A stretch of 64,000 nucleotides of DNA from Deltaproteobacteria bacterium GWA2_38_16. GTDB lineage: Bacteria; Bdellovibrionota; JACOXK01; 2-02-FULL-40-11. The translations under genes were made by a program, and so were the position numbers. A model generated the notes under the pieces. That model made no database searches and was not told the DNA's origin. It saw only the letters and a program-made list of their open reading frames with translations. The stretch is from the NCBI GenBank assembly GCA_001797335.1, contig MGPE01000006.1, positions 215,473 through 279,472 on the forward strand, read 5' to 3'. This document shows, in pieces, positions 35,168 to 43,701 of this stretch (its first letter is position 1; each line of letters begins with the position of its first letter).

Positions 35168-36699
35168 AAAAAATTCTTATTATTACTTTTATTTTTTTAA
35201 TGGGAGCTCTGGCTTCCTTTGCATATCTTTATCATAAAGGAAATTTAACTCCGCTCATCGCTAAATCTCCCATCTGGACTGAAAATGCCCCTCTCATTAC
35301 TTCCCCCACTTCTAACGGATCTACGAATGTTGAAATTTTTGTAAACATCGCTGAGAAATTAAGACCAACGGTAGTTAACATTCACACCACTCAAACCATT
35401 AAAGGAGGCGGCATATCCCCTTTTCAGGGATTTGAAGATGATGAATTTTTTAGACGATTTTTTGATGACTTTTTTGGACAAAGAGGCATGCCCAAAAGTA
35501 AACCCAAAGATTTTAAACAACAAAATTTAGGATCTGGATTTATTATTAGTCGCGATGGCTACATTATTACCAATAATCATGTCATTGAAAAAGCCGATGA
35601 AATTAAAGTAAAGCTCACCGAAGAATCTAAAGAAAGCTATACGGCTAAACTCATTGGAACCGATGCCAGAACCGACATTGCTCTTATTAAAATTGACCCC
35701 AAAGGAAAAGAATTACCCGTGGCTCCTTTGGGCGATTCTGATAAATTGAGAGTTGGCGAATGGGTAGCTGCCATTGGTCATCCTTTCGGTTATGGGCACA
35801 CGGTTTCTCACGGTATTGTGAGTGCTAAAGAACGTCTTTTTGGAGATGGTGTCACGCATCCTTATAATGATTATATTCAAACCGATGCATCTATTAATCT
35901 GGGCAATAGCGGAGGACCTCTCATTAATATCCAAGGAGAAGTCATTGGGATTAACGTTGCTACCGATGCCAGAGCCCAAGGTATTATTGGATTTGCAATC
36001 CCTATTAATGTCGCTAAAAATATTATTCCGCAATTATCGGAAAAAGGGCATGCCATTCGAGGATTTATTGGAATTCAGTTTCATGAACTAACCAGTGATC
36101 TTGCAAAACAATTTAAACTTAAAAAAGATCAAGAAGGCGTAGTGGTTGCTGAAATCATTAAGGGAGAACCGGCAGATTTAGCAGGCCTTAAGGTTTATGA
36201 TGTCATTATCGAATTCAATGGAAAAAAAGTTAAAAGCGGACGAGACCTTCTTCAAGAAGTAGGTAAAGCTCCCGTTGGAAAACCTGCCTCTCTTAAAATT
36301 CTTCGGGAGGGAGAAGAAAAAATACTTACCCTCACCCCTGTTGAACGAAAAGATGAGTTAGAGCGAAAAACAAAGAAAGAAAAATCAAAAAAAGGGGAAG
36401 AAAAAGAAGAAAAAATTAAGCTTGGGATTCAAGTAGATGACCTTAAAAACTACCCTGGCATTTTAGAAAAACTAGAAGTGGGAATAATGGGCGTTGTCAT
36501 TACAGATATAGAAGAAGAAAGTCCTGCAGGACGAGCCAGCCTTGAAAAAGGAGATATTATTACCGAGATCGACAAACAAAAGGTAACTTCTGTTTCTCAA
36601 TTTATGGATATTGTTTCTACCCTTAAAAAGAAACATTCTTATCTTTTTAGAGTTATTCAGCAAGGAGCCATTAAGCTCGTCGTTATTAAAGTTGAATAA
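35164..36699 (+). CDS. DegP/HtrA-family periplasmic serine protease
   Basis: 511 residues. A signal anchor (residues 4-23) is followed by the S1C protease domain with triad His139 (NNHVIE), Asp171 (DIALIKI) and Ser249 (GNSGGPL), then two PDZ domains (about 300-390 and 420-510). A Lys/Glu-rich linker (about 398-420) separates the PDZ domains. It refolds or degrades misfolded envelope proteins. The start overlaps the DUF1844 stop as ATGA. Confidence 0.94.
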   Translation: MKKILIITFIFLMGALASFAYLYHKGNLTPLIAKSPIWTENAPLITSPTSNGSTNVEIFVNIAEKLRPTVVNIHTTQTIKGGGISPFQGFEDDEFFRRFFDDFFGQRGMPKSKPKDFKQQNLGSGFIISRDGYIITNNHVIEKADEIKVKLTEESKESYTAKLIGTDARTDIALIKIDPKGKELPVAPLGDSDKLRVGEWVAAIGHPFGYGHTVSHGIVSAKERLFGDGVTHPYNDYIQTDASINLGNSGGPLINIQGEVIGINVATDARAQGIIGFAIPINVAKNIIPQLSEKGHAIRGFIGIQFHELTSDLAKQFKLKKDQEGVVVAEIIKGEPADLAGLKVYDVIIEFNGKKVKSGRDLLQEVGKAPVGKPASLKILREGEEKILTLTPVERKDELERKTKKEKSKKGEEKEEKIKLGIQVDDLKNYPGILEKLEVGIMGVVITDIEEESPAGRASLEKGDIITEIDKQKVTSVSQFMDIVSTLKKKHSYLFRVIQQGAIKLVVIKVE

Positions 36700-37570
36700 A
36701 AAGAAATTCCAAGTTTTTTCTCCTGCAAAAATTAATCTTTTTTTGCATATTGGCAAAAAAAGAAAAGATCATTTTCACACTATTTCTAGCCTCATGTTTC
36801 CTTTAAAAACAACAGGAGACATCCTCACATTTAAGCCGATTTTATCTCCAAATATAAATGTAAGCCTCACTCTTTCTAAAAAAATACAAACTCCCCTCTT
36901 TAAAAAATTGATCCCCTCTTCTAAAAACAATTTGGTTTGGAAAGCCGCTCATCTTTTTTATAAAACAACGCATCTTAAACCAGCTATCGCTATTCATATT
37001 GAAAAAAATATTCCCTTTGGAGCGGGATTGGGAGGAGGAAGCTCTAATGCTGCCGCAACGCTTCTGACTTTAAATCGTTTATACAAATATCCCCTTTCAC
37101 TCAAAAAACTTCATGCACTGAGTACTCAATTGGGTTCAGATGTTTCTTTTTTTCTGTATCAAAAATCCGCTTTTGTCAGTGGAAAAGGAGATAAAATCAA
37201 ACTTACTTTACTTAAATTAAAACACTGGATTCTCCTGTTAAATCCTAGGTTTACCATTTCTACTCCCTGGGCATATCAACGATGGGATGAACTGACTTCT
37301 TCGCTAGAGACTCCAGCCTTTCGGCCTTCGTTGACAAAAAAAAGTAGGAATGCTAAAAATTATTGGAAAAATGACTTTGAAAAAGTTGTTTTTCCTGCTT
37401 ATCCTATTTTGGAAAAAGCAAAAGAAATATTACTAAAAGCAGGGGCACATACCGCTAGACTCACGGGAAGCGGCTCTTCATTATATGGAGTATTTAAAAG
37501 TTTTAAGAGTGCACAAAAAGCAGCAAAAGAATTTAAACACTGGATATATTGGATTGAAAGGGGGCCGTAA
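36692..37570 (+). CDS. ispE: 4-diphosphocytidyl-2-C-methyl-D-erythritol kinase
   Basis: GHMP kinase of the MEP isoprenoid pathway. From the TTG at 36692 it has 292 residues, the usual length, beginning NKKKFQVFSPAKINLFLH. The ATP-binding motif is PFGAGLGGGSSNAAA near residue 110, and LTGSGSSLYG lies near the C-terminus. The frame is open further upstream inside htrA, but the family starts just before SPAKINL. The TTG overlaps the htrA stop by 8 bases. Confidence 0.93.
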   Translation: MNKKKFQVFSPAKINLFLHIGKKRKDHFHTISSLMFPLKTTGDILTFKPILSPNINVSLTLSKKIQTPLFKKLIPSSKNNLVWKAAHLFYKTTHLKPAIAIHIEKNIPFGAGLGGGSSNAAATLLTLNRLYKYPLSLKKLHALSTQLGSDVSFFLYQKSAFVSGKGDKIKLTLLKLKHWILLLNPRFTISTPWAYQRWDELTSSLETPAFRPSLTKKSRNAKNYWKNDFEKVVFPAYPILEKAKEILLKAGAHTARLTGSGSSLYGVFKSFKSAQKAAKEFKHWIYWIERGP

Positions 37571-37572
37571 AT

Positions 37573-37899
37573 ATGGAAATTACTGAAGTTCGGGTTTTTC
37601 CCGTTGATGAAGAAAAACTAAAAGCATACGTTACGATCACCATTGATAACTGCTTTGTCATCCGAGATTTAAAAGTTATTAATGGCACAAAGGGACTTTT
37701 TGTTGCCATGCCGAGCAAGAAGTGCAAAGATGGCTCTTTTAAAGATACCGCTCATCCCCTCGATAACCAAACACGAGATGTCATTGAGTCAAAAGTGTTA
37801 GCTGAATACCAAAAAAGCATTAAAGAAGGAAAAGGATTCAAAGACTCAAAAAAATCAAAGGAACCTGAACCTGAGGAAAAAGAAAAAGTACAAGAATAG
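37573..37899 (+). CDS. spoVG: SpoVG family protein
   Basis: 108 residues. The start MEITEVRVFPVDEEKLKAYV and the stretch VAMPSKKCKDGSFKD are characteristic of SpoVG, a small nucleic-acid-binding regulator. After residue 85 a Lys/Glu-rich tail follows. It starts 3 bases after ispE with a GGGGG site upstream. Position between ispE and tRNA-Gln/prs is seen in several deltaproteobacterial genomes. Confidence 0.93.
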   Translation: MEITEVRVFPVDEEKLKAYVTITIDNCFVIRDLKVINGTKGLFVAMPSKKCKDGSFKDTAHPLDNQTRDVIESKVLAEYQKSIKEGKGFKDSKKSKEPEPEEKEKVQE

Positions 37900-37917
37900 T
37901 TGCACATAAAGCTTTAT

Positions 37918-37992
37918 TGGGGCGTCGACAAGCGGTAAGTCACAAGGCTTTGGACCTTGCACTCGCAGGTTCGAATCCTGCCGCCCCAGCCA
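37918..37992 (+). tRNA. tRNA-Gln (TTG anticodon), CCA encoded
   Basis: Acceptor arms TGGGGCG (37918-37924) and CGCCCCA (37982-37988) pair perfectly. The anticodon stem CAAGG/CCTTG encloses CTTTGGA with anticodon TTG. The T arm contains GGTTCGAATCC. A discriminator G is followed by a genomic CCA. It sits between spoVG and prs. Confidence 0.96.
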
Positions 37993-38016
37993 AAATTAAG
38001 TTGAGCCAAAATTTCT

Positions 38017-38967
38017 ATGAGTACAAAAGAATTAAAAATATTTTCTGGGAATTCCAATCCAGCACTTTCTCAAGAAATAAGCCATTATTTAGAGATCCCC
38101 TTGGGAAAATGTGAAGTTAAATGTTTTAGCGATGGGGAAATTTTTGTTCAAATTGAAGAGTCTGTAAGAGGCCATGAGGTATTTGTTATTCAGTCCACCT
38201 GTCCACCGGTTAATTCTAATCTCATGGAACTTTTAATCATGATCGATGCCTTAAAACGTGCTTCTGCAAGCAGCATTACTGCTGTCATCCCCTACTATGG
38301 CTATGCCCGCCAAGATAGAAAAGTGGCTCCGAGAACTCCTATTTCTTCTAAATTGGTGGCCGATCTTTTGACGGCCAGTGGAGCCAGTCGTGTCATCAGC
38401 ATGGATCTCCATGCTGGACAAATTCAGGGATTTTTTAATATTCCTTTTGATCACCTCTACTCTTCTCCTGTTATGATTAATCACTTAAGAGAAAAATTAG
38501 GAGAAGGAGATCACTTAGTCATTGTCTCCTCAGATACAGGGGGAGTGGAAAGAGCCAGAGCCTACGCTAAAAGACTAAACGCCTCTCTTGCCATTGTGGA
38601 TAAAAGACGCCTTGGCCCCAACCAAGCTAAAGCCATGAATCTCATTGGAGAAGTCCAAGGAAAAACAACGGTTATTGTTGATGATATGATTGATACCGCC
38701 GGGACACTCACCGAAGCAGGACTTCTTCTCCTTGACAAAGGTGCAGCTCATGTGTTTGCTTGTGCCACTCATGCAGTGTTTTCAGGGCCTGCCTATGAAA
38801 GATTAGTTAAGGTAGGGTTTGAAGAAATAATCGTTTCAAATTCCATTCCCCTAAAGGATGAATTTAGAACGAATAAAAAAATAAAAGTTTTATCGGTGGC
38901 TCCTCTATTGGGAGAAGCCATTAAGCGTGTACATAACCAAGACTCTGTAAGTAGTCTTTTTATTTAA
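38017..38967 (+). CDS. prs: Ribose-phosphate pyrophosphokinase
   Basis: Makes PRPP from ribose 5-phosphate and ATP. 316 residues, full length. Visible motifs are FSDGEIFVQI, PYYGYARQDRK near residue 95, the metal-binding DLHAGQIQGFF near 128, the flexible loop DKRR, and the PRPP-binding VDDMIDTAGT near 215. It lies 24 bases after tRNA-Gln and 12 before rplY. Confidence 0.97.
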   Translation: MSTKELKIFSGNSNPALSQEISHYLEIPLGKCEVKCFSDGEIFVQIEESVRGHEVFVIQSTCPPVNSNLMELLIMIDALKRASASSITAVIPYYGYARQDRKVAPRTPISSKLVADLLTASGASRVISMDLHAGQIQGFFNIPFDHLYSSPVMINHLREKLGEGDHLVIVSSDTGGVERARAYAKRLNASLAIVDKRRLGPNQAKAMNLIGEVQGKTTVIVDDMIDTAGTLTEAGLLLLDKGAAHVFACATHAVFSGPAYERLVKVGFEEIIVSNSIPLKDEFRTNKKIKVLSVAPLLGEAIKRVHNQDSVSSLFI

Positions 38968-38979
38968 AGTGAGGGTAAT

Positions 38980-39717
38980 ATGGCTCAAGTAGAATTAAAA
39001 GTAACCGCAAGAGAAGAACTTGGAAAAGGATCTTCTCGAAAAACACGAAAAATAGGAGCTATTCCTTGTGTTGTTTATGGCAAAGGTAAAAAGAATTTTC
39101 ATCTCACTTTAAATCCAGATTCTTTAAAAAAAGCTTTAAAAATAGGAGGAGGAGTTAATACACTCTTAACTTTATTAGAAGAAGGATCTAAGCAGTTTGG
39201 TAAAAAAACAGTTATCGTTAAAGAAATTTTTAAAAATCCCTTAAATTCACATTATACACATGTTGATTTTTATGAACTAGATCTCAAAAAAACAGTGACT
39301 GTAAAAGTTCCATTGCATTTCGTAGGAAAAGCCGAAGGCCTTACCCAAGGAGGGATTGTACAACCCATTATGAGAGAAATAGAGGTCAAATGCCTACCTC
39401 ATGAAATTCCCTCTTTTATTGATGTTGATGTTACTGCTCTTAAGGTAGGAGATTCACTCCATCTTTCTAATTTAAAAACGTCGTCTCAAGGAAAAGGATA
39501 TGAAATCGTTTTTACTTCGGATGAAACTGTGGTCACCGTTGCTATACCCAAAGAAGAAGTCGTAGAAGCTCCAAAAGCAGAAGCAGCTGCTGCTGCACCA
39601 GGGGCAACACCTTCTGAAGGTAAAGAAGGAGCTGCTGCTCCTGAAGGGGCTCAACCTAAAGCAGGTACTGCTGCTCCCGAAGGTGCGCCCAAGAAAAAAG
39701 AGGAAGGGAAAAAATAA
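38980..39717 (+). CDS. rplY: 50S ribosomal protein L25 (CTC family)
   Basis: 245 residues: the N-terminal 5S-rRNA-binding L25 domain (about 1-92, with REELGKGSSRKTR and IPCVVYGKG) and the TL5/CTC C-terminal domain (about 98-185, VPLHFVGKAEG). A 50-residue Ala/Pro/Glu/Lys-rich tail ends the protein and is probably disordered. Binds 5S rRNA. GTGAGGG lies just upstream of the ATG. Confidence 0.95.
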   Translation: MAQVELKVTAREELGKGSSRKTRKIGAIPCVVYGKGKKNFHLTLNPDSLKKALKIGGGVNTLLTLLEEGSKQFGKKTVIVKEIFKNPLNSHYTHVDFYELDLKKTVTVKVPLHFVGKAEGLTQGGIVQPIMREIEVKCLPHEIPSFIDVDVTALKVGDSLHLSNLKTSSQGKGYEIVFTSDETVVTVAIPKEEVVEAPKAEAAAAAPGATPSEGKEGAAAPEGAQPKAGTAAPEGAPKKKEEGKK

Positions 39718-39720
39718 TTC

Positions 39721-40281
39721 TTGTTTTTGATTACCGGCTTAGGGAATCCTGGAAAGCAGTACCAAGACACTAGACACAATGCTGGATTTTTAGCCCTAGA
39801 TCACATTGCCCACCATCATCACCTTAAAATTTCTTCTAAAAAATTTAATTCTTCCTATTTAGAAACCAATTTATGGGAAAACAAAGTCATTCTTCTAAAA
39901 CCACAAACCTACATGAATTTAAGTGGCCAAGCGATTTTGGCTTTCTGCCAATATTATAAAATTCCTTCTCACCACGTTATTGTTATCCACGATGACATCG
40001 ATCTCCCTTTTTCAGAGGTTCGCACTAAAACCAAGGGCGGACATGCAGGGCATAATGGCCTAAAATCTATCATGGAATGTTTAGAAACCGATATATTCAA
40101 AAGAATTCGTATTGGAATTGGCCGACCACCAACCACTATTCAAAATAAAGAAGACGATATTTCTAATTATGTTTTATCCCCATTTAACTCTGAACAAAAA
40201 AAGGGACTCCCTACCCTTTTTGAAACGGTCTCTCAACATCTTGAAAAAATGCTTGCTGAATTAAATTCCCCCGTGATATAG
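39721..40281 (+). CDS. pth: Peptidyl-tRNA hydrolase
   Basis: Releases peptides from prematurely dropped peptidyl-tRNA. 186 residues. The start LITGLGNPGKQYQDTRHNAGF includes the catalytic His region, with HDDIDLP near residue 93 and KGGHAGHNGLKS near 108. The start is TTG, 3 bases after the rplY stop, with GGGA upstream. Confidence 0.95.
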   Translation: MFLITGLGNPGKQYQDTRHNAGFLALDHIAHHHHLKISSKKFNSSYLETNLWENKVILLKPQTYMNLSGQAILAFCQYYKIPSHHVIVIHDDIDLPFSEVRTKTKGGHAGHNGLKSIMECLETDIFKRIRIGIGRPPTTIQNKEDDISNYVLSPFNSEQKKGLPTLFETVSQHLEKMLAELNSPVI

Positions 40282-40312
40282 CATTTCTCAATTAATTAAC
40301 CATTCATTCCTT

Positions 40313-40334
40313 GCTCTTTGTTGTTTCAAAGGGC
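40313..40334 (+). promoter_or_regulatory. Hairpin in the rpsF leader
   Basis: GCTCTTTG (40313-40320) pairs with CAAAGGGC (40327-40334) with one T-G wobble and a TTGTTT loop, 24 bases before the rpsF start. It could be a ribosomal-protein leader, but the CCG feature of known S6:S18 motifs was not seen. Confidence 0.3.
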
Positions 40335-40357
40335 TTGATTAACCAAAAGGAGATAAT

Positions 40358-40645
40358 ATGGTCACGTACGAAACTATCTACATTGCGGATCCTAACTTAG
40401 CTGAAAATAAAGTTGGCGAAATCAATACTAAAGTTACCGAAATTATTAAACGTTTCGATGGCAAGGTAAATAATCTAGACGATTGGGGCAATCGAAAATT
40501 AGGATATAAAATCAACAAACAAACAATAGGTCATTATATCTATATCAACTATTCAGCCAAACCAGGAGTGGTATCTGAATTAGAAAGAACACTACAACTT
40601 CGAGACGATGTTTTAAAACAAATGACGATTCGAGTAGTTCAATAA
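40358..40645 (+). CDS. rpsF: 30S ribosomal protein S6
   Basis: 95 residues. YETIYIADPNL at the start, then DDWGNRKLGYKI and GHYIYINY in the middle, and a C-terminal LRDDVLKQMTIRV, all typical of S6. An AAAGGAG site precedes the ATG. S6 pairs with S18, encoded next. Confidence 0.96.
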   Translation: MVTYETIYIADPNLAENKVGEINTKVTEIIKRFDGKVNNLDDWGNRKLGYKINKQTIGHYIYINYSAKPGVVSELERTLQLRDDVLKQMTIRVVQ

Positions 40646-40666
40646 TTTTTAAAAAGGAGAACAAAA

Positions 40667-40903
40667 ATGCTAAAAGAAGATAATAGAAAAAGAAGAAAAA
40701 AAAGTTGTCGTTTCTGTGCAGATACCTCTATTGTTGTGGATTATAAAAACCAAGAGTTGCTTGAAAATTTTGTTACCGAAAATGCTAAAATTGTTCCCAG
40801 TCGAATTTCAGGCGCTTGTGCTTTTCACCAACGTGCATTAACCACCGCCATTAAGCGCGCACGCCAAATTGCCATACTTCCTTATACGATTTGTGAAGTT
40901 TAA
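40667..40903 (+). CDS. rpsR: 30S ribosomal protein S18
   Basis: 78 residues, basic. CRFC near residue 15, VDYKNQELLENFV, and the core KIVPSRISGACAFHQRALTTAIKRARQIA. An AAAAAGGAG site lies upstream. Confidence 0.96.
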   Translation: MLKEDNRKRRKKSCRFCADTSIVVDYKNQELLENFVTENAKIVPSRISGACAFHQRALTTAIKRARQIAILPYTICEV

Positions 40904-40913
40904 TAAAAAACAA

Positions 40914-41870
40914 ATGCCTAAAGACTATAAAAATTTCTTTAAAAGACTTTCAGAGCCTCTCCTTCTTCCCTTACTTTCAGTGGTTTTGTTTCAAAGTTAT
41001 ATTTTTATTTTCTTAGCCCCCGTTCCTCTTATTTATGGCCATTTTCGTTACGGACGTATTTTGGGGTTTATTTTTTTAATCACTTCTTTGCTTTTAATGG
41101 GCCTTCTGGAAACATCCCCTCTCATCCCCCTCTTTTTTCTCTTGTTTGTTATTTTAATTGCTTTTGTATTCTCTGAAATTTCCAAGAAAAAACTTCCCAT
41201 TGAAAATTTACTAATTAGATCTATTGGCGTTTTATTGATTTGTTATACAGGAATTTTATTTTTTATTTCTAAGGGCCATCCATATGAATATGTTCTCAAT
41301 GTAGGGAATCAATATGTCAGTTCCCTGCCTCACATTTTAGAAAATAAAAATGTACCCGCCAACCTCACACAGTGGAAAGAATCTTTAATAGAACTTTCTA
41401 AAAATGCTGCTCCTTTTACAGCTCGTTTTATACAAGAAAAATTAGTGGCTTATATTATTTGTGGGCTTCTTTTAACCTTGTGGCTAACTATTGTTATTTT
41501 AAAAAATTTACATATTTCTGTTACTTCTAACGATTTAAGCCAATGGAAAGCTCCGGATCATTTGGTGTGGGCTTTTATTGCCACTTTTCTTTTTTCAGAA
41601 TTAACCATTCCAGTCCTCACTCCCATTTCTAAAAACATTTTAACCATTCTTTTTGTTATTTATTTTTTGCAAGGTCTTTCTATTGCCACTTTTTATTTTT
41701 CCTACAAAAAATATTCCCGCATTCAAAAAAGTGTGGGCTATATTCTGCTCTCTGTATTTCCTTTTTTAACAACCTGTTTTGGATTTTTTGATCTTTGGAT
41801 TAATTTTAGAAGTCACATGGGGAAACCCACTAGAAAAACCGTATGGAATAATTCAAGGAAGGAAGGTTAA
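40914..41870 (+). CDS. DUF2232 membrane protein
   Basis: 318 residues from the ATG at 40914, with about eight hydrophobic segments. DUF2232 (YybS-like) proteins occupy this position between rpsR and rplI in many Deltaproteobacteria and Firmicutes. The function is unknown. A GTG at 40893, inside rpsR, is an alternative start; no ribosome-binding site decides. Confidence 0.82.
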   Translation: MPKDYKNFFKRLSEPLLLPLLSVVLFQSYIFIFLAPVPLIYGHFRYGRILGFIFLITSLLLMGLLETSPLIPLFFLLFVILIAFVFSEISKKKLPIENLLIRSIGVLLICYTGILFFISKGHPYEYVLNVGNQYVSSLPHILENKNVPANLTQWKESLIELSKNAAPFTARFIQEKLVAYIICGLLLTLWLTIVILKNLHISVTSNDLSQWKAPDHLVWAFIATFLFSELTIPVLTPISKNILTILFVIYFLQGLSIATFYFSYKKYSRIQKSVGYILLSVFPFLTTCFGFFDLWINFRSHMGKPTRKTVWNNSRKEG

Positions 41871-41871
41871 T

Positions 41872-42321
41872 ATGAAAGTAATATTGAAAGAAGAAATACA
41901 AAAATTAGGCCAACCTGGCGATGTGGTAAATGTCGCAGATGGATTTGCTAGAAATTATTTATTTCCCCAAAAAAAAGCACTTCCAGCAACAGAACAAAAT
42001 ATTAAAAATATCGAACATCATAAAAAAGTGCTCCTTAAAAAGGCTTCTGAGAGAAAAGTTTCTGTTGAGGAGTTGGCTCAAAAACTATCTCAATTTAATT
42101 GCACGATTCAAAAGAAGGCGGGGAAAAATAATAAACTCTTTGGATCGGTAACAAGCCAAGACATCTATCAAGAATTGCAAAAAAATGGATTTTCTTCTAT
42201 TGATCGACGAACGATTTCACTTCCAGAACCTATTAAAACCGTTGGCGATTTCCAAGTATCCATAAAATTACATCCGGAGGTAACGACCACTCTTACCGTG
42301 ACAGTCAAAGCTCTTTCATAA
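41872..42321 (+). CDS. rplI: 50S ribosomal protein L9
   Basis: 149 residues. The N-terminus MKVILKEEIQKLGQPGDVVNVADGFARNYL contains the L9 signature. A long connecting helix and a C-terminal 23S-rRNA-binding domain (KLFGSVTSQDI) follow. AAGGAAGG lies ahead of the ATG at 41872. The frame extends upstream into the DUF2232 gene, which is not needed. Confidence 0.96.
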   Translation: MKVILKEEIQKLGQPGDVVNVADGFARNYLFPQKKALPATEQNIKNIEHHKKVLLKKASERKVSVEELAQKLSQFNCTIQKKAGKNNKLFGSVTSQDIYQELQKNGFSSIDRRTISLPEPIKTVGDFQVSIKLHPEVTTTLTVTVKALS

Positions 42322-42325
42322 TTTT

Positions 42326-43669
42326 ATGACGGCTAATGACATCCATAAACTTCCGCCTCAAAATATTGAAGCAGAGCAATCTGTACTGGGTGGCATTTTA
42401 CTTGAAAATGAATCCCTCTATAAAGCCTTAGAAACACTGACTGAAGAAGATTTTTATAAACCTTCCCATCAAAAAATCTTTAAAGCCTTAATAACTCTTT
42501 CTGAAAAAGGAGAACCGGCAGATCTTATTACCCTGACAGAAGAACTTAAAAACCAAGGTTTTTTAAATGAAGTCGGTGGAAGTAGTTATCTGGCTTCTTT
42601 GATTAATAATGTTCCTACCGCAGCCAATGTTCCCTATTATGCAAAAATTATTCGTGAAAAAGCTATTTTAAGACGCCTCATTCATGTTTCAACCGATATT
42701 ATTTCTAAAGGCTATCAGGATAATCCCAATCTAGACGAATTTTTAGATTCTGCAGAAAAATCTATTTTTGAAGTTTCCAATAAACGATTTAAAGGGGGCT
42801 TTACCCCCATCCGAGAAGTAGTAAAATCCGGATTTAAAATTATTGAGCACCTCTATGAGAAAAAAGAAACCATTACAGGAATCCCTACGGGCTTTGAAGA
42901 ACTGGATCGACTTACTTCCGGCTTTCAACCTTCTGACCTTATTATTATTGCAGGCCGTCCCTCTATGGGAAAAACGAGTCTTGTTTTAAATATGGTTCAA
43001 CACACCTCTATTCAAGCAAAAGTACCCGTAGCTATTTTTTCTCTTGAAATGTCTAAAGAACAGTTAGTCATGCGCATGCTCACAGCCATTGCCAAAGTAG
43101 ACTCTGCCAGACTTCGCATTGGCCGCCTCACAGATCACGACTGGCCAAAACTTACCAAAGCAGCAGGACAACTTTCCGAAGCACCTATTTTTATCGATGA
43201 TTCCCCTATGCTTTCTGTTCTTGAAATCAGGGCTAAATGCAGACGGCTTAAAGTAGAACACAAATTAGGGGCCATTGTTGTTGACTACTTGCAACTCATG
43301 CGAAGTCATTCCTTTACAGAATCCAGAGAAAAAGAAATTTCTGAAATTTCACGAGGATTAAAGGCTCTGGCGAAAGAGCTTTCCGTCCCTGTCATTGCTC
43401 TTTCTCAGCTTAACCGTGCTGTTGAAAACAGAAATGACAAACGCCCCCAAATGGCCGACCTTCGTGAATCGGGAGCCATTGAACAAGATGCAGATGTGAT
43501 TGGGTTTATTTATCGAGATGAAGTGTATAATAAAGATAGCGAATGGAAAGGCACGGCAGAATTTATTATTTCTAAACAACGAAGTGGCCCTACGGGTCTT
43601 GTTCGGATGGCCTTTTTATCTCAATACGCCACTTTCGAAAATCTCGCCGCCCCACCCACGAACTCATAA
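42326..43669 (+). CDS. dnaB: Replicative DNA helicase DnaB
   Basis: 447 residues. The N-terminal primase-interacting domain (PPQNIEAEQSVLGG at about 9-22) is followed by a linker and the RecA-like motor: Walker A AGRPSMGKTS near 211, Walker B-type VVDYLQLM, SQLNRAVE and the arginine-finger region KQRSGPTG. There is no intein. It unwinds DNA at the replication fork. It follows rplI after 4 bases. Confidence 0.97.
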   Translation: MTANDIHKLPPQNIEAEQSVLGGILLENESLYKALETLTEEDFYKPSHQKIFKALITLSEKGEPADLITLTEELKNQGFLNEVGGSSYLASLINNVPTAANVPYYAKIIREKAILRRLIHVSTDIISKGYQDNPNLDEFLDSAEKSIFEVSNKRFKGGFTPIREVVKSGFKIIEHLYEKKETITGIPTGFEELDRLTSGFQPSDLIIIAGRPSMGKTSLVLNMVQHTSIQAKVPVAIFSLEMSKEQLVMRMLTAIAKVDSARLRIGRLTDHDWPKLTKAAGQLSEAPIFIDDSPMLSVLEIRAKCRRLKVEHKLGAIVVDYLQLMRSHSFTESREKEISEISRGLKALAKELSVPVIALSQLNRAVENRNDKRPQMADLRESGAIEQDADVIGFIYRDEVYNKDSEWKGTAEFIISKQRSGPTGLVRMAFLSQYATFENLAAPPTNS

Positions 43670-43701
43670 AGTGGCATTAGAATTGCTTTATATCTAAAAA
43701 C

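Noticed and set aside
40282..40357. S6:S18 ribosomal-protein leader motif before rpsF
   Set aside because: A hairpin is present, but the CCG-containing internal loop of the known motif is not visible; kept only as an unnamed hairpin.
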